Part shown: positions 16,664 to 25,064 of the stretch, piece by piece | Position numbering within the stretch: position 1 is the first letter of the stretch | How the letters are laid out: each line of letters starts with the position of its first letter | DNA from: Paenibacillus sp. FSL H7-0357 | GTDB lineage: Bacteria; Bacillota; Bacilli; Paenibacillales; Paenibacillaceae | DNA length: 64,000 nt | Assembly (NCBI RefSeq): GCF_000758525.1 | Contig: NZ_CP009241.1 | Span: forward strand, 496,001-560,000 | Direction: 5' to 3' | Notes under the pieces: model-generated | Database searches by the model: none | Told to the model about the DNA's origin: nothing | What the model saw: only the letters and a program-made list of their open reading frames with translations | Made by a program: the position numbers and the translations under genes

Positions 16664-17096
16664 CAGTCTATGGACTATAACCTACATTGTTGACGGCGAA
16701 TGCCCATTAATTATTATTTGATGTATTACATTCTTAAGGAGGGAATGTTCATAATCTGACCTTCCCAAACAAGGCTCATGTATCCATTCTTTAACTAGTC
16801 ATAGGGCCTTCCGGATGCACAGTGGAATAGTAAAATTGAACCCGCGGCAAACCAATGACGGCTAACCTTGCTTTAGCCAGATCGCCGCTGTTCAATTCTT
16901 TTTGAATCTCTGGATTTGGAAAAAGTTGCAGCATCAAGCAAAGCCGGGGCCTTAACCTTGGAATAGGCAGCCAGCCATCTGCCATTTCTTCTACCGTCGA
17001 GAGGAACTTTACAAAACCTTATTGAACCTTATAATGAGTAGTGAAGCGCCGCAAAGATCATACAGAACCTAATTGAACCTTACAGATAGGTGTGGG
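16664..17096. other. Gene-poor stretch with a short coding-like remnant
   Basis: The only coding-like segment is a 64-codon minus-strand frame (16791-16985) with EIQKELNSGDLAKARLAVIGLPRVQFYY. It has no convincing ribosome binding site and no recognised family. It may be a gene remnant. The repeat TACAGAACCTAATTGAACCTTA is seen at about 17060-17083 with a related copy just before it. Confidence 0.3.
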
Positions 17097-17097
17097 T

Positions 17098-17207
17098 TAC
17101 GCTCATAATGCTTAAGCCGGGGGCAATTTCCTTCACCAGCATCTCAAAAAAACTATATGCGGCGCGGTTTTCCGGATTCCCGGTGGGCTGCGCCTTTCCT
17201 TTGTTGC
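17098..17207 (+). pseudogene. Decayed copy of the tRNA-Thr 3' half and its terminator
   Basis: ACGCTCATAATGC, GCCGGGGG and CCTTCACCAGCATC match the 3' half of tRNA-Thr at 15009-15054. The following GGCGCGGTTTTCCGGATT and GGGCTGCGCC match its terminator. The copy has several substitutions and indels and lacks the 5' half, so it cannot be a working tRNA. It marks the far end of the accessory patch. Confidence 0.75.
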
Positions 17208-17226
17208 AGAGAGGGGGCAGGATGTT

Positions 17227-17649
17227 ATGCGATGCCTGACTATACGGCAGCCTTGGGCGACGCTCATTGCTCTTGGTGAAAAATCATTCGAGACCCGTTC
17301 CTGGAGAACGGCTTACCGGGGTGAAATCGCCATTCATGCCGGTTTGAAGATTGATAAGGCAGTATGCTTACGGGAGCCTTTCCAATCGGTGCTCGCCCGT
17401 CATGGTCTTACAGCGGACAATTTGCCTGCCGGAGTGATTGTAGCGACAGGATCGCTGATAAACTGTTATGAAGTTACAGCTGGTATGGCTGAAGAAGGCT
17501 GGCCCTACGGCAGCGAATATATCTTTGGAGATTATAGGGAGGGACGGTTTGCCTGGGAACTGACGGGGGTCACTCCGCTTGAGGACAACATTCCGGCCAA
17601 AGGCCGACTGGGCTTCTGGGAGCATCCTGTTCTGCAAAGAAAGCGGTGA
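17227..17649 (+). CDS. ASCH-domain protein
   Basis: A 140-residue protein with the ASCH (PUA-like) pattern: CLTIRQPWATLIALGEKSFETRSWRTAYRGEIAIHAG at the N-terminus and RFAWELTGVTPL...AKGRLGFWE at the end. ASCH proteins bind RNA or modified nucleosides and some are RNases or amidohydrolases; the substrate cannot be told here. The start codon follows GGGGGCAGGATGTT, a modest site. It lies immediately downstream of the decayed tRNA copy. Confidence 0.8.
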   Translation: MRCLTIRQPWATLIALGEKSFETRSWRTAYRGEIAIHAGLKIDKAVCLREPFQSVLARHGLTADNLPAGVIVATGSLINCYEVTAGMAEEGWPYGSEYIFGDYREGRFAWELTGVTPLEDNIPAKGRLGFWEHPVLQRKR

Positions 17650-17656
17650 AGCGCTT

Positions 17657-17767
17657 ATGGAATTTCAGACCGGCAAGTCTAACTGGATAGACGGAAAATG
17701 TTATGACAGTACCGGCGGTTCGGTGAAATATAGGTATGAATGGGATGCTGTCCGGGTATCTTTTTAA
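17657..17767 (+). CDS. Possible 36-residue peptide downstream of the ASCH gene
   Basis: The frame gives EFQTGKSNWIDGKCYDSTGG and KYRYEWDAVRVSF, which looks like a small beta-rich domain such as a KTSC-type fragment. The ribosome binding site is weak. It could be a real small gene or the remnant of one. Confidence 0.3.
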   Translation: MEFQTGKSNWIDGKCYDSTGGSVKYRYEWDAVRVSF

Positions 17768-17838
17768 ATATAGGGCTTTGTGTATCTTATCTCTGCCGGA
17801 GCCAATCAGGTGTTCAGGAAGGAGCGTATGCATAGGAA

Positions 17839-17979
17839 ATGGGCAGTCTTCTTATTGCGTGGCTTTGCATGTTATGTTTATTTCTTACGTTTAAGGATAA
17901 GGTAAGCCGGAGAATTCTATATCCCGTGGCGCTGGTAGTTATTTTCGGCACATTGGGTTATTGGAAGGTTTTAATGTAA
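17839..17979 (+). CDS. Small two-helix membrane protein (46 residues)
   Basis: An ATG at 17839 opens a 46-codon frame with two hydrophobic segments: SLLIAWLCMLCLFLTF and YPVALVVIFGTLGYW, separated by a basic turn KDKVSRR. This is the pattern of a small hairpin membrane protein. AGGAAGGAG lies 14 bases upstream, slightly far, and TAGGAA directly precedes the ATG. A strong terminator follows at 17997, which supports a transcribed unit. No family is recognised. Confidence 0.45.
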   Translation: MGSLLIAWLCMLCLFLTFKDKVSRRILYPVALVVIFGTLGYWKVLM

Positions 17980-17996
17980 TTTATAGCGGGTACTTT

Positions 17997-18034
17997 ACAG
18001 GTCTTGCCGACTCCCATGGCGAGGCCTGTTTTTA
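17997..18034 (+). terminator. Rho-independent terminator
   Basis: ACAGGTCTTGCC and GGCGAGGCCTGT form the stem, followed by TTTTTATT. It also faces the convergent gene at 18054. Confidence 0.75.
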
Positions 18035-18053
18035 TTCTTCAACGCACCAAAGG

Positions 18054-18521
18054 CTATAGGCTTGCTTGAGGGCCGGATTTGTTTTTGTACTGTTCCTCAT
18101 AGCTGTGGTAGCCGGAGATATCGAGTCCCAGGTATTTGCGCATATGGATAGCGGCCTGTGCAGCGATGACGTCATCCAGCAGCAGCATCCGTTCATGATA
18201 TCCCCGGCATATAAATTTGGCCTCGATGCCGACCTGGAGCCGCTGCTGTTCATAGACCTTAATTCCGCGTTTCCTCATTTCGGCGCGCACATCCCTCAGA
18301 TCGGCAGTAGCCGCATTCGCAGCAGTACGGAGAACATCCATGTATGGGGCGGGGGTCCGCAGTTGTGTCGACATAATGGCTGAATCCCGTTCAAAGGCTG
18401 ATAAAATCAGCGGAAGCAATATATAGGATTTGACCAGTGTATTATCGTTACTCTCCGCTCTATGCATAAATTCAATCACCTCTAATAAGAACGTATATTC
18501 GTATTTTAACCGATTATTCAA
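18054..18521 (-). CDS. YhjD-like hypothetical protein
   Basis: A 155-residue helical cytoplasmic protein. The central part resembles B. subtilis YhjD: LVKSYILLPLILSAFERDSAIM, PYMDVLRTAANAATADLRDVRAEMRKRGIKV and a C-terminal GYHERMLLLDDVIAAQ. YhjD-type proteins are small, conserved in endospore formers and of unknown function. No clear Shine-Dalgarno sequence stands before the start at 18521; TTG or ATG codons further in are possible. Its terminator is shared with the convergent unit at 17997-18034. Confidence 0.6.
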   Translation of the reverse strand: MNNRLKYEYTFLLEVIEFMHRAESNDNTLVKSYILLPLILSAFERDSAIMSTQLRTPAPYMDVLRTAANAATADLRDVRAEMRKRGIKVYEQQRLQVGIEAKFICRGYHERMLLLDDVIAAQAAIHMRKYLGLDISGYHSYEEQYKNKSGPQASL

Positions 18522-18654
18522 AAATTAATCAATGGAATTTCTAAACAACTGAAACAATGTGACATAATTCACAAAATAATTATAAGAATTATTTTATATT
18601 AAAATTGAAATAATAAATATTGAAAAATAAAGCTCATTGATAAGGAGAATTGTG

Positions 18655-18753
18655 ATGAATTATGAGGGAAGTCTCCGCCGCGGGTTGTTGTTCGGGTTGT
18701 TTCTAAGTGTTCCACTATGGATGTCCATGATCGGCTGGGTTCAGCTGTTATAA
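18655..18753 (+). CDS. 32-residue hydrophobic peptide
   Basis: An ATG at 18655 with an ideal TAAGGAGA site (8-base spacing) opens a 32-codon frame. The peptide is NYEGSLRRGLLFGLFLSVP followed by LWMSMIGWVQLL: a short basic N-terminus then one membrane segment. A terminator follows at 18813-18847. The ribosome binding site, hydrophobic design and terminator together argue for a genuine small membrane protein. No family is recognised. Confidence 0.6.
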   Translation: MNYEGSLRRGLLFGLFLSVPLWMSMIGWVQLL

Positions 18754-18812
18754 AATATACAAATTCTAAGTCCGGCTGTTGCCCGCTGACTTATGTAAAT
18801 TGACAATGACTA

Positions 18813-18847
18813 AAAACTGCTGCCAAGAGCTGGTGACAGTTTTTTTG
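18813..18847 (+). terminator. Terminator after the 32-residue peptide gene
   Basis: AAAACTG-CTGCCA pairs with TGGTGA-CAGTTTTTTT; a seven-T run ends it. Confidence 0.65.
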
Positions 18848-18885
18848 CCGTTTCGACATAAGTTGAAAAGTGGTTCGAATATACT

Positions 18886-18905
18886 AATTTTTAATATTGA
18901 AAATT
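18886..18905 (+). promoter_or_regulatory. Second copy of the 20-base quasi-palindrome
   Basis: AATTTTTAATATTGAAAATT is identical to the sequence upstream of nrdA (minus strand, 10919-10938). It lies about 190 bases upstream of the c-di-GMP riboswitch promoter. Confidence 0.35.
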
Positions 18906-19094
18906 TGTTTTATATGATCGGCAAATACAACGAAACCCTTATGTGATGCGGGATTGAGGACTTTTTTAGAGAATCTATCAAAAAAAATAAGGAATAGATT
19001 GACAAACGGAGGGGTGAAGAGATAGACTGATTCTAGTCCGAAAGTAACAAAAGTCATAGACTACATAGAATACAACTGTTACCAACTTCTCATG

Positions 19095-19175
19095 TATAAT
19101 CGCAAACCGTTCGAAAGAGCGGGACGCAAAGTCAGGAATCTACAGCACTCTAAAGGTGCCATGATCGTCCGGCCG
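19095..19175 (+). promoter_or_regulatory. Cyclic di-GMP-I (GEMM) riboswitch
   Basis: The conserved GEMM-I core is present: GCAAACCGTTCGAAAGAG, GGGACGCAAAGTC, a second stem with GCACTCTAAAGGTGC, and closing ATGATCGTCCGG. A TATAAT -10 box at 19095-19100 starts the transcript. The RNA binds c-di-GMP and here overlaps a terminator at 19171-19207. Confidence 0.92.
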
Positions 19176-19207
19176 CCATGAAGCTAACCCTTCTTGGCGG
19201 TCTTTTT
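19171..19207 (+). terminator. Terminator forming the c-di-GMP riboswitch expression platform
   Basis: GGCCGCCATGAAG and CTTCTTGGCGGTC form the stem followed by TTTTT. Its 5' arm overlaps the 3' end of the aptamer, so ligand binding can decide between readthrough and termination. Confidence 0.85.
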
Positions 19208-19263
19208 GTTGTTACGGGCTAATCTGTGCATTCATAGAATAGTTACATAGGAGGTGCACATCG

Positions 19264-21570
19264 TTGTTGAAGAAAAAATCATTAGCCTTGATTCTGACGG
19301 GGATTTTAACCATCGGCAATATGCTTCATCCGGGGATCAATGCAGAGGCGGCAAGCATGCCGTACACCCCAACACCGGTGCTGGGAGTCGCCGGGAATTT
19401 CAACGCCTTTATCTTTGGAGATTTCGCGCAAAGCAATGACCAGATCCACGGACGGCTTGCTGCTGCAGGGAACATTACTCTTCAAGGATATGGCGTATCC
19501 AAGGATGCTGTAGGCGGAGATGTGCTTATCGCCGGCAAAAACATCGACTTTTCAAATGGAACAGTTTATGGCACCTCTGTGTATGGAGGCAGCATGAAAA
19601 GTTCAGGAGCTGATCTTAAAGGAGGTACGCGGCAGGATCATCCGATCGATTTTCAAGCTGAGGAGCAATTTTTGATTCAGCGTTCGAGTGAACTAGCTGC
19701 TCTGAAACAAACGCAGCCCTTTGTCAGAGATGGAGGGAAAATGACGATTAACGCTCCGGATTCCTTTAATGTCATTCATTTGACTGCTGCGGATTTGGCG
19801 GTTACCAACGGTCTCCAGTTCAACATTGCAGGAAATGCCACGGTAATTATCAATGTAAGCGGGAATAAGGTCGTCATTCCGGATTTTCAAATGTGGAACG
19901 GCAAACCTCACAATGTGCTGTTCAACTTCTACGAAGCTTCTTCTGTAGCAAATGGCAACACAACCATTGAAGGAACCATGTTAGCGCCTCATGCCTTTGT
20001 GGCATTCAGCCGAGCTGAGCTGCATGGTACCCTTATTGCAAAAGGATTCAGCGGTTATATTCAGATGCATCATCATACCTTTGAGGGAACGGTGCCGCCA
20101 GTCGGGCCGACGCCGACACCAACGCCGACGGCGACGCCAACACCGACGCCGACACCGACACCAACGGCGACACCAACGCCGACACCAACGGCGACGCCAA
20201 CACCAACGCCGACACCGACACCAACGGCGACGCCAACACCGACACCGACACCGACGCCGACACCAACACCAACGGCGACGCCAACACCAACACCAACACC
20301 AACGCCGGTACCGACGCCGACACCAACGGCGACGCCAACACCGACACCAACGCCAACACCGACACCGACACCGACACCGACACCAACACCAACAGCAACG
20401 CCAACACCGACGGCGACGCCAACACCGACACCAACGCCAATACCGACGCCGACACCAACACCAACGCCGGTACCGACGCCGACACCAACGCCGGTGCCAA
20501 CGGCGACGCCAACACCAACACCGACGCCGACACCAACGCCAACACCGGTGCCGACACCGACGCCAACACCGGTGCCGACACCAACGCCAACACCGGTGCC
20601 GACACCAACGCCAACACCGGTGCCAACACCAACACCGGTGCCGACACCGACGCCAACACCGGTACCGACACCAACGCCGACATCAACGCCAACACCGGTG
20701 CCAACACCAACACCGGTACCGACACCAACGCCAACGCCGACACCAACGCCAACACCGGTGCCAACACCAACGCCGGTACCAACACCGGTGCCAACACCGA
20801 CACCAACACCGACACCGACACCAACGCCAACACCGACACCGGTGCCAACACCGACACCAACGCCGGTACCGACGCCGACACCGACACCGGTGCCAACACC
20901 GACACCAACGCCGGTACCGACACCAACACCAGCGCCAACACCGGTACCAACGGCGACACCAGTGCCGACACCAGTGCCGACACCAGTGCCAACGGTAGAA
21001 CCAACGCCAGCGCCGACAAGCGTAACGCCAACGGTAGACCCGACGCCAGCACCGACGAGTGTAGCGCCAACGGTAGAACCAACGCCAGCGCCGACGAGTG
21101 TAGCGCCAACGGTAGAACCAACGCCAGCGCCGACAAGCGTAACGCCAACGGTAGACCCGACGCCAGCGCCGACAAGTGTAGTGCCAACGGTAGACCCGAC
21201 ACCAGCACCGACGAGTGTAGCGCCAACAGTAGACCCGACGCCAGCGCCGACACCAACGGTGATTGGTACGAATGACGATCAGGAGATTACGATTGATGAG
21301 GATCCGCTGCCTTTGGGCCCTGTGACCACACCTTCGCCTGTGCAGCCAACGCCGGAGACTACTCCAGCGACTGATCCAGTACCTGCTCCGGTACCGGATG
21401 AAGAGATTGTTCTTGATGAAGAAATTCCGCTGGGGCCAGTGGATCCAGCCGAGAGTCTGCCGCAGACGGGTGAAGCCAGCCCGGCACCTTATTATATTAC
21501 CGGTCTCGCTATTGCCGGAGTAGGTCTGCTGCTGAGCAGAACGGCAAGAACCAGCAGACGAAAACGCTGA
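19264..21570 (+). CDS. LPXTG-anchored choice-of-anchor A surface protein with long Pro-Thr repeat
   Basis: A 768-residue wall-anchored protein starting at TTG (AGGAGGTG site, 9-base spacing). Residues 1-30 are a signal peptide ending AEAAS. Residues 38-275 match the choice-of-anchor A domain ([30 protein letters not shown] ... VIINVSG ... [26 protein letters not shown]). About 280-580 is an almost pure Pro-Thr repeat with Ala or Val substitutions, then seven units of the type [13 protein letters not shown], an acidic [16 protein letters not shown] region, and the sortase signal LPQTG (about 735), a hydrophobic helix and a basic tail. It is likely an adhesin carried on an extended stalk that may be glycosylated. 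It is controlled by the c-di-GMP riboswitch directly upstream. Confidence 0.92.
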   Translation: MLKKKSLALILTGILTIGNMLHPGINAEAASMPYTPTPVLGVAGNFNAFIFGDFAQSNDQIHGRLAAAGNITLQGYGVSKDAVGGDVLIAGKNIDFSNGTVYGTSVYGGSMKSSGADLKGGTRQDHPIDFQAEEQFLIQRSSELAALKQTQPFVRDGGKMTINAPDSFNVIHLTAADLAVTNGLQFNIAGNATVIINVSGNKVVIPDFQMWNGKPHNVLFNFYEASSVANGNTTIEGTMLAPHAFVAFSRAELHGTLIAKGFSGYIQMHHHTFEGTVPPVGPTPTPTPTATPTPTPTPTPTATPTPTPTATPTPTPTPTPTATPTPTPTPTPTPTPTATPTPTPTPTPVPTPTPTATPTPTPTPTPTPTPTPTPTPTATPTPTATPTPTPTPIPTPTPTPTPVPTPTPTPVPTATPTPTPTPTPTPTPVPTPTPTPVPTPTPTPVPTPTPTPVPTPTPVPTPTPTPVPTPTPTSTPTPVPTPTPVPTPTPTPTPTPTPVPTPTPVPTPVPTPTPTPTPTPTPTPTPVPTPTPTPVPTPTPTPVPTPTPTPVPTPTPAPTPVPTATPVPTPVPTPVPTVEPTPAPTSVTPTVDPTPAPTSVAPTVEPTPAPTSVAPTVEPTPAPTSVTPTVDPTPAPTSVVPTVDPTPAPTSVAPTVDPTPAPTPTVIGTNDDQEITIDEDPLPLGPVTTPSPVQPTPETTPATDPVPAPVPDEEIVLDEEIPLGPVDPAESLPQTGEASPAPYYITGLAIAGVGLLLSRTARTSRRKR
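20107..21260 (+). repeat. In-frame Pro-Thr coding repeat
   Basis: The first 880 bases are short permutations of CCGACACCAACG units; from about 20995 to 21260 a 48-base-class unit beginning GTAGAACCAACGCCAGCGCC recurs. Repeat number is likely to vary between strains through slippage. Confidence 0.9.
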
Positions 21571-21633
21571 GGCTTTCATTGAATCACACTCGGGCCAATA
21601 ACAGTCCAGACGCCATGTTCTAAACATAATTCA

Positions 21634-21673
21634 GGCCGCTTACGGGAGAGAAAATCCCGGAAGCGGCCTTTTT
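21634..21673 (+). terminator. Terminator of the LPXTG protein gene
   Basis: GGCCGCTTACGGGA and TCCCGGAAGCGGCC form a long stem followed by TTTTTAT. Confidence 0.9.
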
Positions 21674-21856
21674 ATAGGGTGTTTCCTAAGTTTTGAGGGT
21701 TATTATACAACAATGCTTTAGATTTCAATCCATCTGTTATATGTACATTTCTCGCAGGCGAGGCTACCATGTTATACTATGCAGAAATCATTGCGGAGCC
21801 CGCATGATTGTGACTGGAGTATCCCACAGCTACGAGAAGGAAAGGTGAGAATATTC

Positions 21857-22798
21857 ATGTGGAGTGTAATTATACTGGCGATTATTATCGTCATTGCCGG
21901 AGGATTGACCTATGCGGGTTTCTTTTTCTATGGAGTGGCGATCCATCGGGCGCCTAAGGAGTTTTTGGCGAATTCACCTGCGCTGAAGGTAGATCCGCCG
22001 GTGGCTGGAGCATCCTGGGGAGAAGGGGCGGAGTGGATCGCCCGGCAGAGCTTCCGGAATGTCGACATGAGCTCAGAGGATGGACTGAAGCTGCGGGGTT
22101 ATTATCTGCCGTCAGAGCGGGCAGCCGGACGTACAGCAATCGTTGCCCACGGCTATTCCGGCAAAGCAAAGGATATGGGGGCCTACGCCAAGATTTATTA
22201 TGAAAACCTGGGCTATAATGTGCTGATTCCCGATGCCAGGGGACATGGTGAAAGCACAGGCAATTACATAGGATTTGGCTGGCCCGAACGCCGGGATTAT
22301 GTAAAATGGATCGAATACATCATTGAAGAGAATGGGCTGCAGGCGCAGATTGTGCTGCATGGGGTGTCTATGGGCGGAGCAACGGTGATGATGACTGCGG
22401 GTGAAGAGCTTCCGCCGCAGGTGAAGGCGGTTGTTGCCGACTGCGGGTATAGTTCGGTCAAAGCACAGCTCTCTTATCAGCTCTGGCGGATGTATCATCT
22501 GCCAAGCTTTCCCTTCGTGCAGATTGCCAGTCTGATTACCCGGCTGAAAGCAGGCTATTTCTTCGGTGAGGCATCAGCGCTGAAGCAGGTGCGTAAGGCA
22601 CGGGTGCCGATCCTGTTCATCCATGGTGATGCCGATAAGTTCGTACCCTATGCCATGATGGACAAAGTGTACCAGGCATGCCGCAGCCCCAAGGACAAGT
22701 TTGTAGTGCATGACGCAGGGCATGGGCTTTCTTATGATACGGATAAGGCGGGATATGTCAGCAAGGTAAGTGAGTTTGTTAACCGGTACGTGAAGTAG
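21857..22798 (+). CDS. Membrane-anchored alpha/beta hydrolase
   Basis: A 313-residue protein. Residues 1-25 form an N-terminal membrane helix (SVIILAIIIVIAGGLTYAGFFFYG). The hydrolase fold follows: the oxyanion region IVAHGYSGKAKDMG, RGHGES, nucleophile elbow GVSMGG, acid in IHGDADKFVP, and catalytic His in DAGHGLSYDT. It belongs to the YqkD/BEM46-like group of surface-facing serine hydrolases; the substrate is unknown. The start at 21857 was chosen because an AAAGGTGAGA site precedes it and it begins the membrane helix; the frame reaches back to 21779. A damaged second copy of its 3' end lies at 25438-25619. Confidence 0.85.
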   Translation: MWSVIILAIIIVIAGGLTYAGFFFYGVAIHRAPKEFLANSPALKVDPPVAGASWGEGAEWIARQSFRNVDMSSEDGLKLRGYYLPSERAAGRTAIVAHGYSGKAKDMGAYAKIYYENLGYNVLIPDARGHGESTGNYIGFGWPERRDYVKWIEYIIEENGLQAQIVLHGVSMGGATVMMTAGEELPPQVKAVVADCGYSSVKAQLSYQLWRMYHLPSFPFVQIASLITRLKAGYFFGEASALKQVRKARVPILFIHGDADKFVPYAMMDKVYQACRSPKDKFVVHDAGHGLSYDTDKAGYVSKVSEFVNRYVK

Positions 22799-22915
22799 TC
22801 CAATAACCCCGGAAAGTAGACGCGCCTACGTTCGGGTGTGTTTAATCCCTGAGTCGATCGAGTGTATTAGTTATGTACCTGTTAATGTATTGCGCAATGT
22901 ATTCACATGATCATT

Positions 22916-22970
22916 AAAGTATCATCTCTCTATCGCTTTGTACTTTACGGTAGAAAGATGATACTTTTAA
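22916..22970. terminator. Long inverted repeat after the hydrolase gene
   Basis: TAAAGTATCATCTCTCTA pairs with TAGAAAGATGATACTTTTA with one mismatch. It can serve as a bidirectional terminator between the hydrolase and the convergent lipoprotein gene. Confidence 0.7.
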
Positions 22971-23002
22971 GAATGAGGGGAGTATATTGATAAAAAGATG
23001 TT

Positions 23003-23551
23003 CTAATCAGTTTCATTGTAAGTGATTGCTTTTGAGAATAATTCGAATTGTTTGTCTTTGGTGTATTTATTTGTTATTTGAGCTTCATAAGTGTACGAGA
23101 GCCCATTATGACGAGCGTAAATTAATAATGAATCATTAATTTCTGTATAGAGAAGCTCGAGACCATTTACAGTTTTTGTGTTCATGTTATTAGCAAATTC
23201 TACTTCAATGTCGCTTACAGAAAGTGTAGCTACTTTGTCGCCCTCATATGGACCATAAAGCAACTCAATGCTTTTATCATAGGCTTCTGCGTTCTCTTTT
23301 TCACCCTTATTGTCGGTGTAAGTTAGTATAACTGTATTTTGAGGGAGTTTATCGGTTTCCAATCCTTTTTTAACAATTATTTCCTTAATATCCAAATCAG
23401 CAATTTTGGGTGTTTCGGTGAGAGGACTAAGTTTCTTAACTTTTTCGTTAGCTTTCGCGAGATCAGCATCTCCAGATGAGGAACATCCTAAAATTGAAGC
23501 CAGTGTAAGTACCAAAAAAATGAATGCTATTGTTTTGCTTTTTTTAATCAT
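23003..23551 (-). CDS. Putative lipoprotein of unknown function
   Basis: A 182-residue protein. The lipobox LASILGC (Cys about residue 23) follows a KK start and hydrophobic core, so it should be a membrane-attached lipoprotein. The mature part has IVKKGLETDKLPQNTVILTYTD and a repeated strand pattern resembling DUF4367-type domains, but the match is weak. A GGAGGG site precedes the ATG. It is the last gene of an AT-rich three-gene run on the minus strand. Confidence 0.65.
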   Translation of the reverse strand: MIKKSKTIAFIFLVLTLASILGCSSSGDADLAKANEKVKKLSPLTETPKIADLDIKEIIVKKGLETDKLPQNTVILTYTDNKGEKENAEAYDKSIELLYGPYEGDKVATLSVSDIEVEFANNMNTKTVNGLELLYTEINDSLLIYARHNGLSYTYEAQITNKYTKDKQFELFSKAITYNETD

Positions 23552-23574
23552 ATGCCCTCCTTAGAGTCAATAAA

Positions 23575-23613
23575 GATTTTATCAGGACCTTTATCGAGGT
23601 CCTGATAAAATCT
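23575..23613 (-). terminator. Hairpin between the two secreted-protein genes
   Basis: GATTTTATCAGGACC and GGTCCTGATAAAATC pair perfectly over 15 bases. A run of T does not follow directly, so it may attenuate rather than end transcription. Confidence 0.55.
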
Positions 23614-23618
23614 TAAAC

Positions 23619-24182
23619 TTATTTAATTGAATTTACAAAATCCCAAAGTTGTGACTCATCAATCCCTGATTTTGCAATTACAAAATGACTTGCTCCCTTA
23701 AAGTGCCAATTAAATACCTTAATGCCTTTTTCTTTGCTTTCTAAATATTGTCCCAGTACTCCATTAATTTCAATTTGTTTTACATTTTCATCAACAAGAT
23801 CAATCTCCATTTTTTTTGTAGTGTAATCTATCCAATTACTTGGTTCAGTTTGATCTCTATAACGTATGGTAACTTCTTTAACGGAATCTTCATTTAGATT
23901 TCGAAGTGATTTACTGATTTTTTCTGGTGGTGTGTTATAAATAACACTTTCTTGTTTGAAGTTATCAGGCAGAACTGATGGCAAATGAAGATCAATATTA
24001 TCCATAAGTGTTTCAGCCTCTTTTAGATCAATTGTTTCGGCAGATGAAATAATTCCATGCCCACCTGATACAGGATTATTATCTGGGGTAGTTTCAGGAG
24101 ATGCTAAGACTGTTCCAAATGCTGTTGTAAGTACGAGAAGTGAAATCAGAGTAATTAAATATCTCTTAATAATCATAAGCAT
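23619..24182 (-). CDS. Secreted DUF4367-like protein
   Basis: A 187-residue protein with a signal peptide (IIKRYLITLISLLVLTTAFGTVLAS). The mature part, LHLPSVLPDNFKQESVIYN, EVTIRYRD, VLGQYLESKEKGIKVFNWHFKGASHFVIAKSGI, follows the DUF4367 pattern, seen in secreted or anti-sigma-like proteins. The ATG at 24182 has an AAAAGGAG site; the TTG further up is too close to it. A hairpin (GACCTTTATCGAGGTC) lies just after the stop. It is in an AT-rich run with its neighbours. Confidence 0.65.
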   Translation of the reverse strand: MLMIIKRYLITLISLLVLTTAFGTVLASPETTPDNNPVSGGHGIISSAETIDLKEAETLMDNIDLHLPSVLPDNFKQESVIYNTPPEKISKSLRNLNEDSVKEVTIRYRDQTEPSNWIDYTTKKMEIDLVDENVKQIEINGVLGQYLESKEKGIKVFNWHFKGASHFVIAKSGIDESQLWDFVNSIK

Positions 24183-24203
24183 AAACAACTCCTTTTAATT
24201 TTA

Positions 24204-24725
24204 TTAATTAGTTGTATAAGCAAATCTATCATATCGAACATTCATCTGAGCACCATCAAGACCCGATGGATCAGCATAAACTGTCATCTCTGTATAGAGG
24301 CTCCCCATGTTTGCTGTATAATCCATATTTACAGAAATCTGTGTGCCATTAATAGTTCGTGTATACCAGTCTAAGAATCTCTTTTCCCTTAAATCTACAA
24401 TTTTATAAAGTCCAAATTGAGCTCCAGTTGGATTGCTGGCTCCATTACTTGTTGTTACATTGAAAAATCTCAACGTAGTGGGTGTATTGCTATTTCCTTG
24501 CGCTGTTTCTGACCTCCAATATGAATAAGCTAAGTTAGGGTAACCTGAGCCATTGAGTGCATCCCCATAAGCTTTTTTTGTGGAATTAGGATAAAAAATA
24601 CTTTGTAGATCAGCATATGCATTAGTTGAATAAAAAATTCCTGCTATTAGAAAAGTTGTTAAAAAGGCAAGCATATATGCAACTAAATTTTTCATTTTAA
24701 ACTCATTTCTAATTGTTTTCATCAT
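24204..24725 (-). CDS. Secreted hypothetical protein
   Basis: A 173-residue protein with a long N-terminal signal peptide (basic RNEFKMKN then VAYMLAFLTTFLIAGIFYSTNAYA). The mature part is rich in Tyr, Asn, Ser and Thr (YPNSTKKAYGDALNGSGYPNLAYSYW, then TTLRFFNVTTSNGAS) with alternating strands. No family is recognised. A TTGGAGGT site precedes the start. It heads the AT-rich three-gene run and a Spo0A-like box lies about 170 bases upstream. Confidence 0.65.
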   Translation of the reverse strand: MMKTIRNEFKMKNLVAYMLAFLTTFLIAGIFYSTNAYADLQSIFYPNSTKKAYGDALNGSGYPNLAYSYWRSETAQGNSNTPTTLRFFNVTTSNGASNPTGAQFGLYKIVDLREKRFLDWYTRTINGTQISVNMDYTANMGSLYTEMTVYADPSGLDGAQMNVRYDRFAYTTN

Positions 24726-25064
24726 GCTAATTTACCTCCAATTTTTAATTTTAAAAAAACATGAATTTCCTATTTTCTTGATAATCACCTCTATTATTAT
24801 ATATTTGTTAAGTTTTACTATTTCTAGTATATCACAAGTATAGGAAAAATATGTCGATTCTTCGGAAGCTTTACAGGGTCTAAAGCCCTTTCTTTTCGAC
24901 AAAATTCTATTTTTTGTAGGAAAAATAACATTTTTTTGTAAAATATATTATTGCAAATTGAATTTTAATAATATGTGAATTGGTATATATTTTACACAAA
25001 TTCACTTGTGGAAGTAGTAAAATGTAAAAAACTAAGGCGCCTTGAATCGGGGGTTCAATTAAGG
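24726..25064. other. AT-rich intergenic region with Spo0A-like boxes
   Basis: TTCGACA at 24895-24901 is an exact reverse-strand TGTCGAA (0A box core), and ATGTCGAT lies at about 24851-24858. The rest is AT-rich with no coding sequence. A short piece near 25048 (GGGGGTTCAATT) recalls a tRNA T-loop but no tRNA can be built. Confidence 0.35.

Noticed and set aside
20048..21627. Long minus-strand and shifted-frame ORFs across the Pro-Thr repeat
   Set aside because: They arise from the repeat's composition (Leu-Ala-Ser-Val or Arg-Trp-His-rich) and have no start signals.
25018..25060. tRNA-like fragment (GGGGGTTCAATT)
   Set aside because: Only the T-loop is recognisable; no acceptor or anticodon stem can be built.
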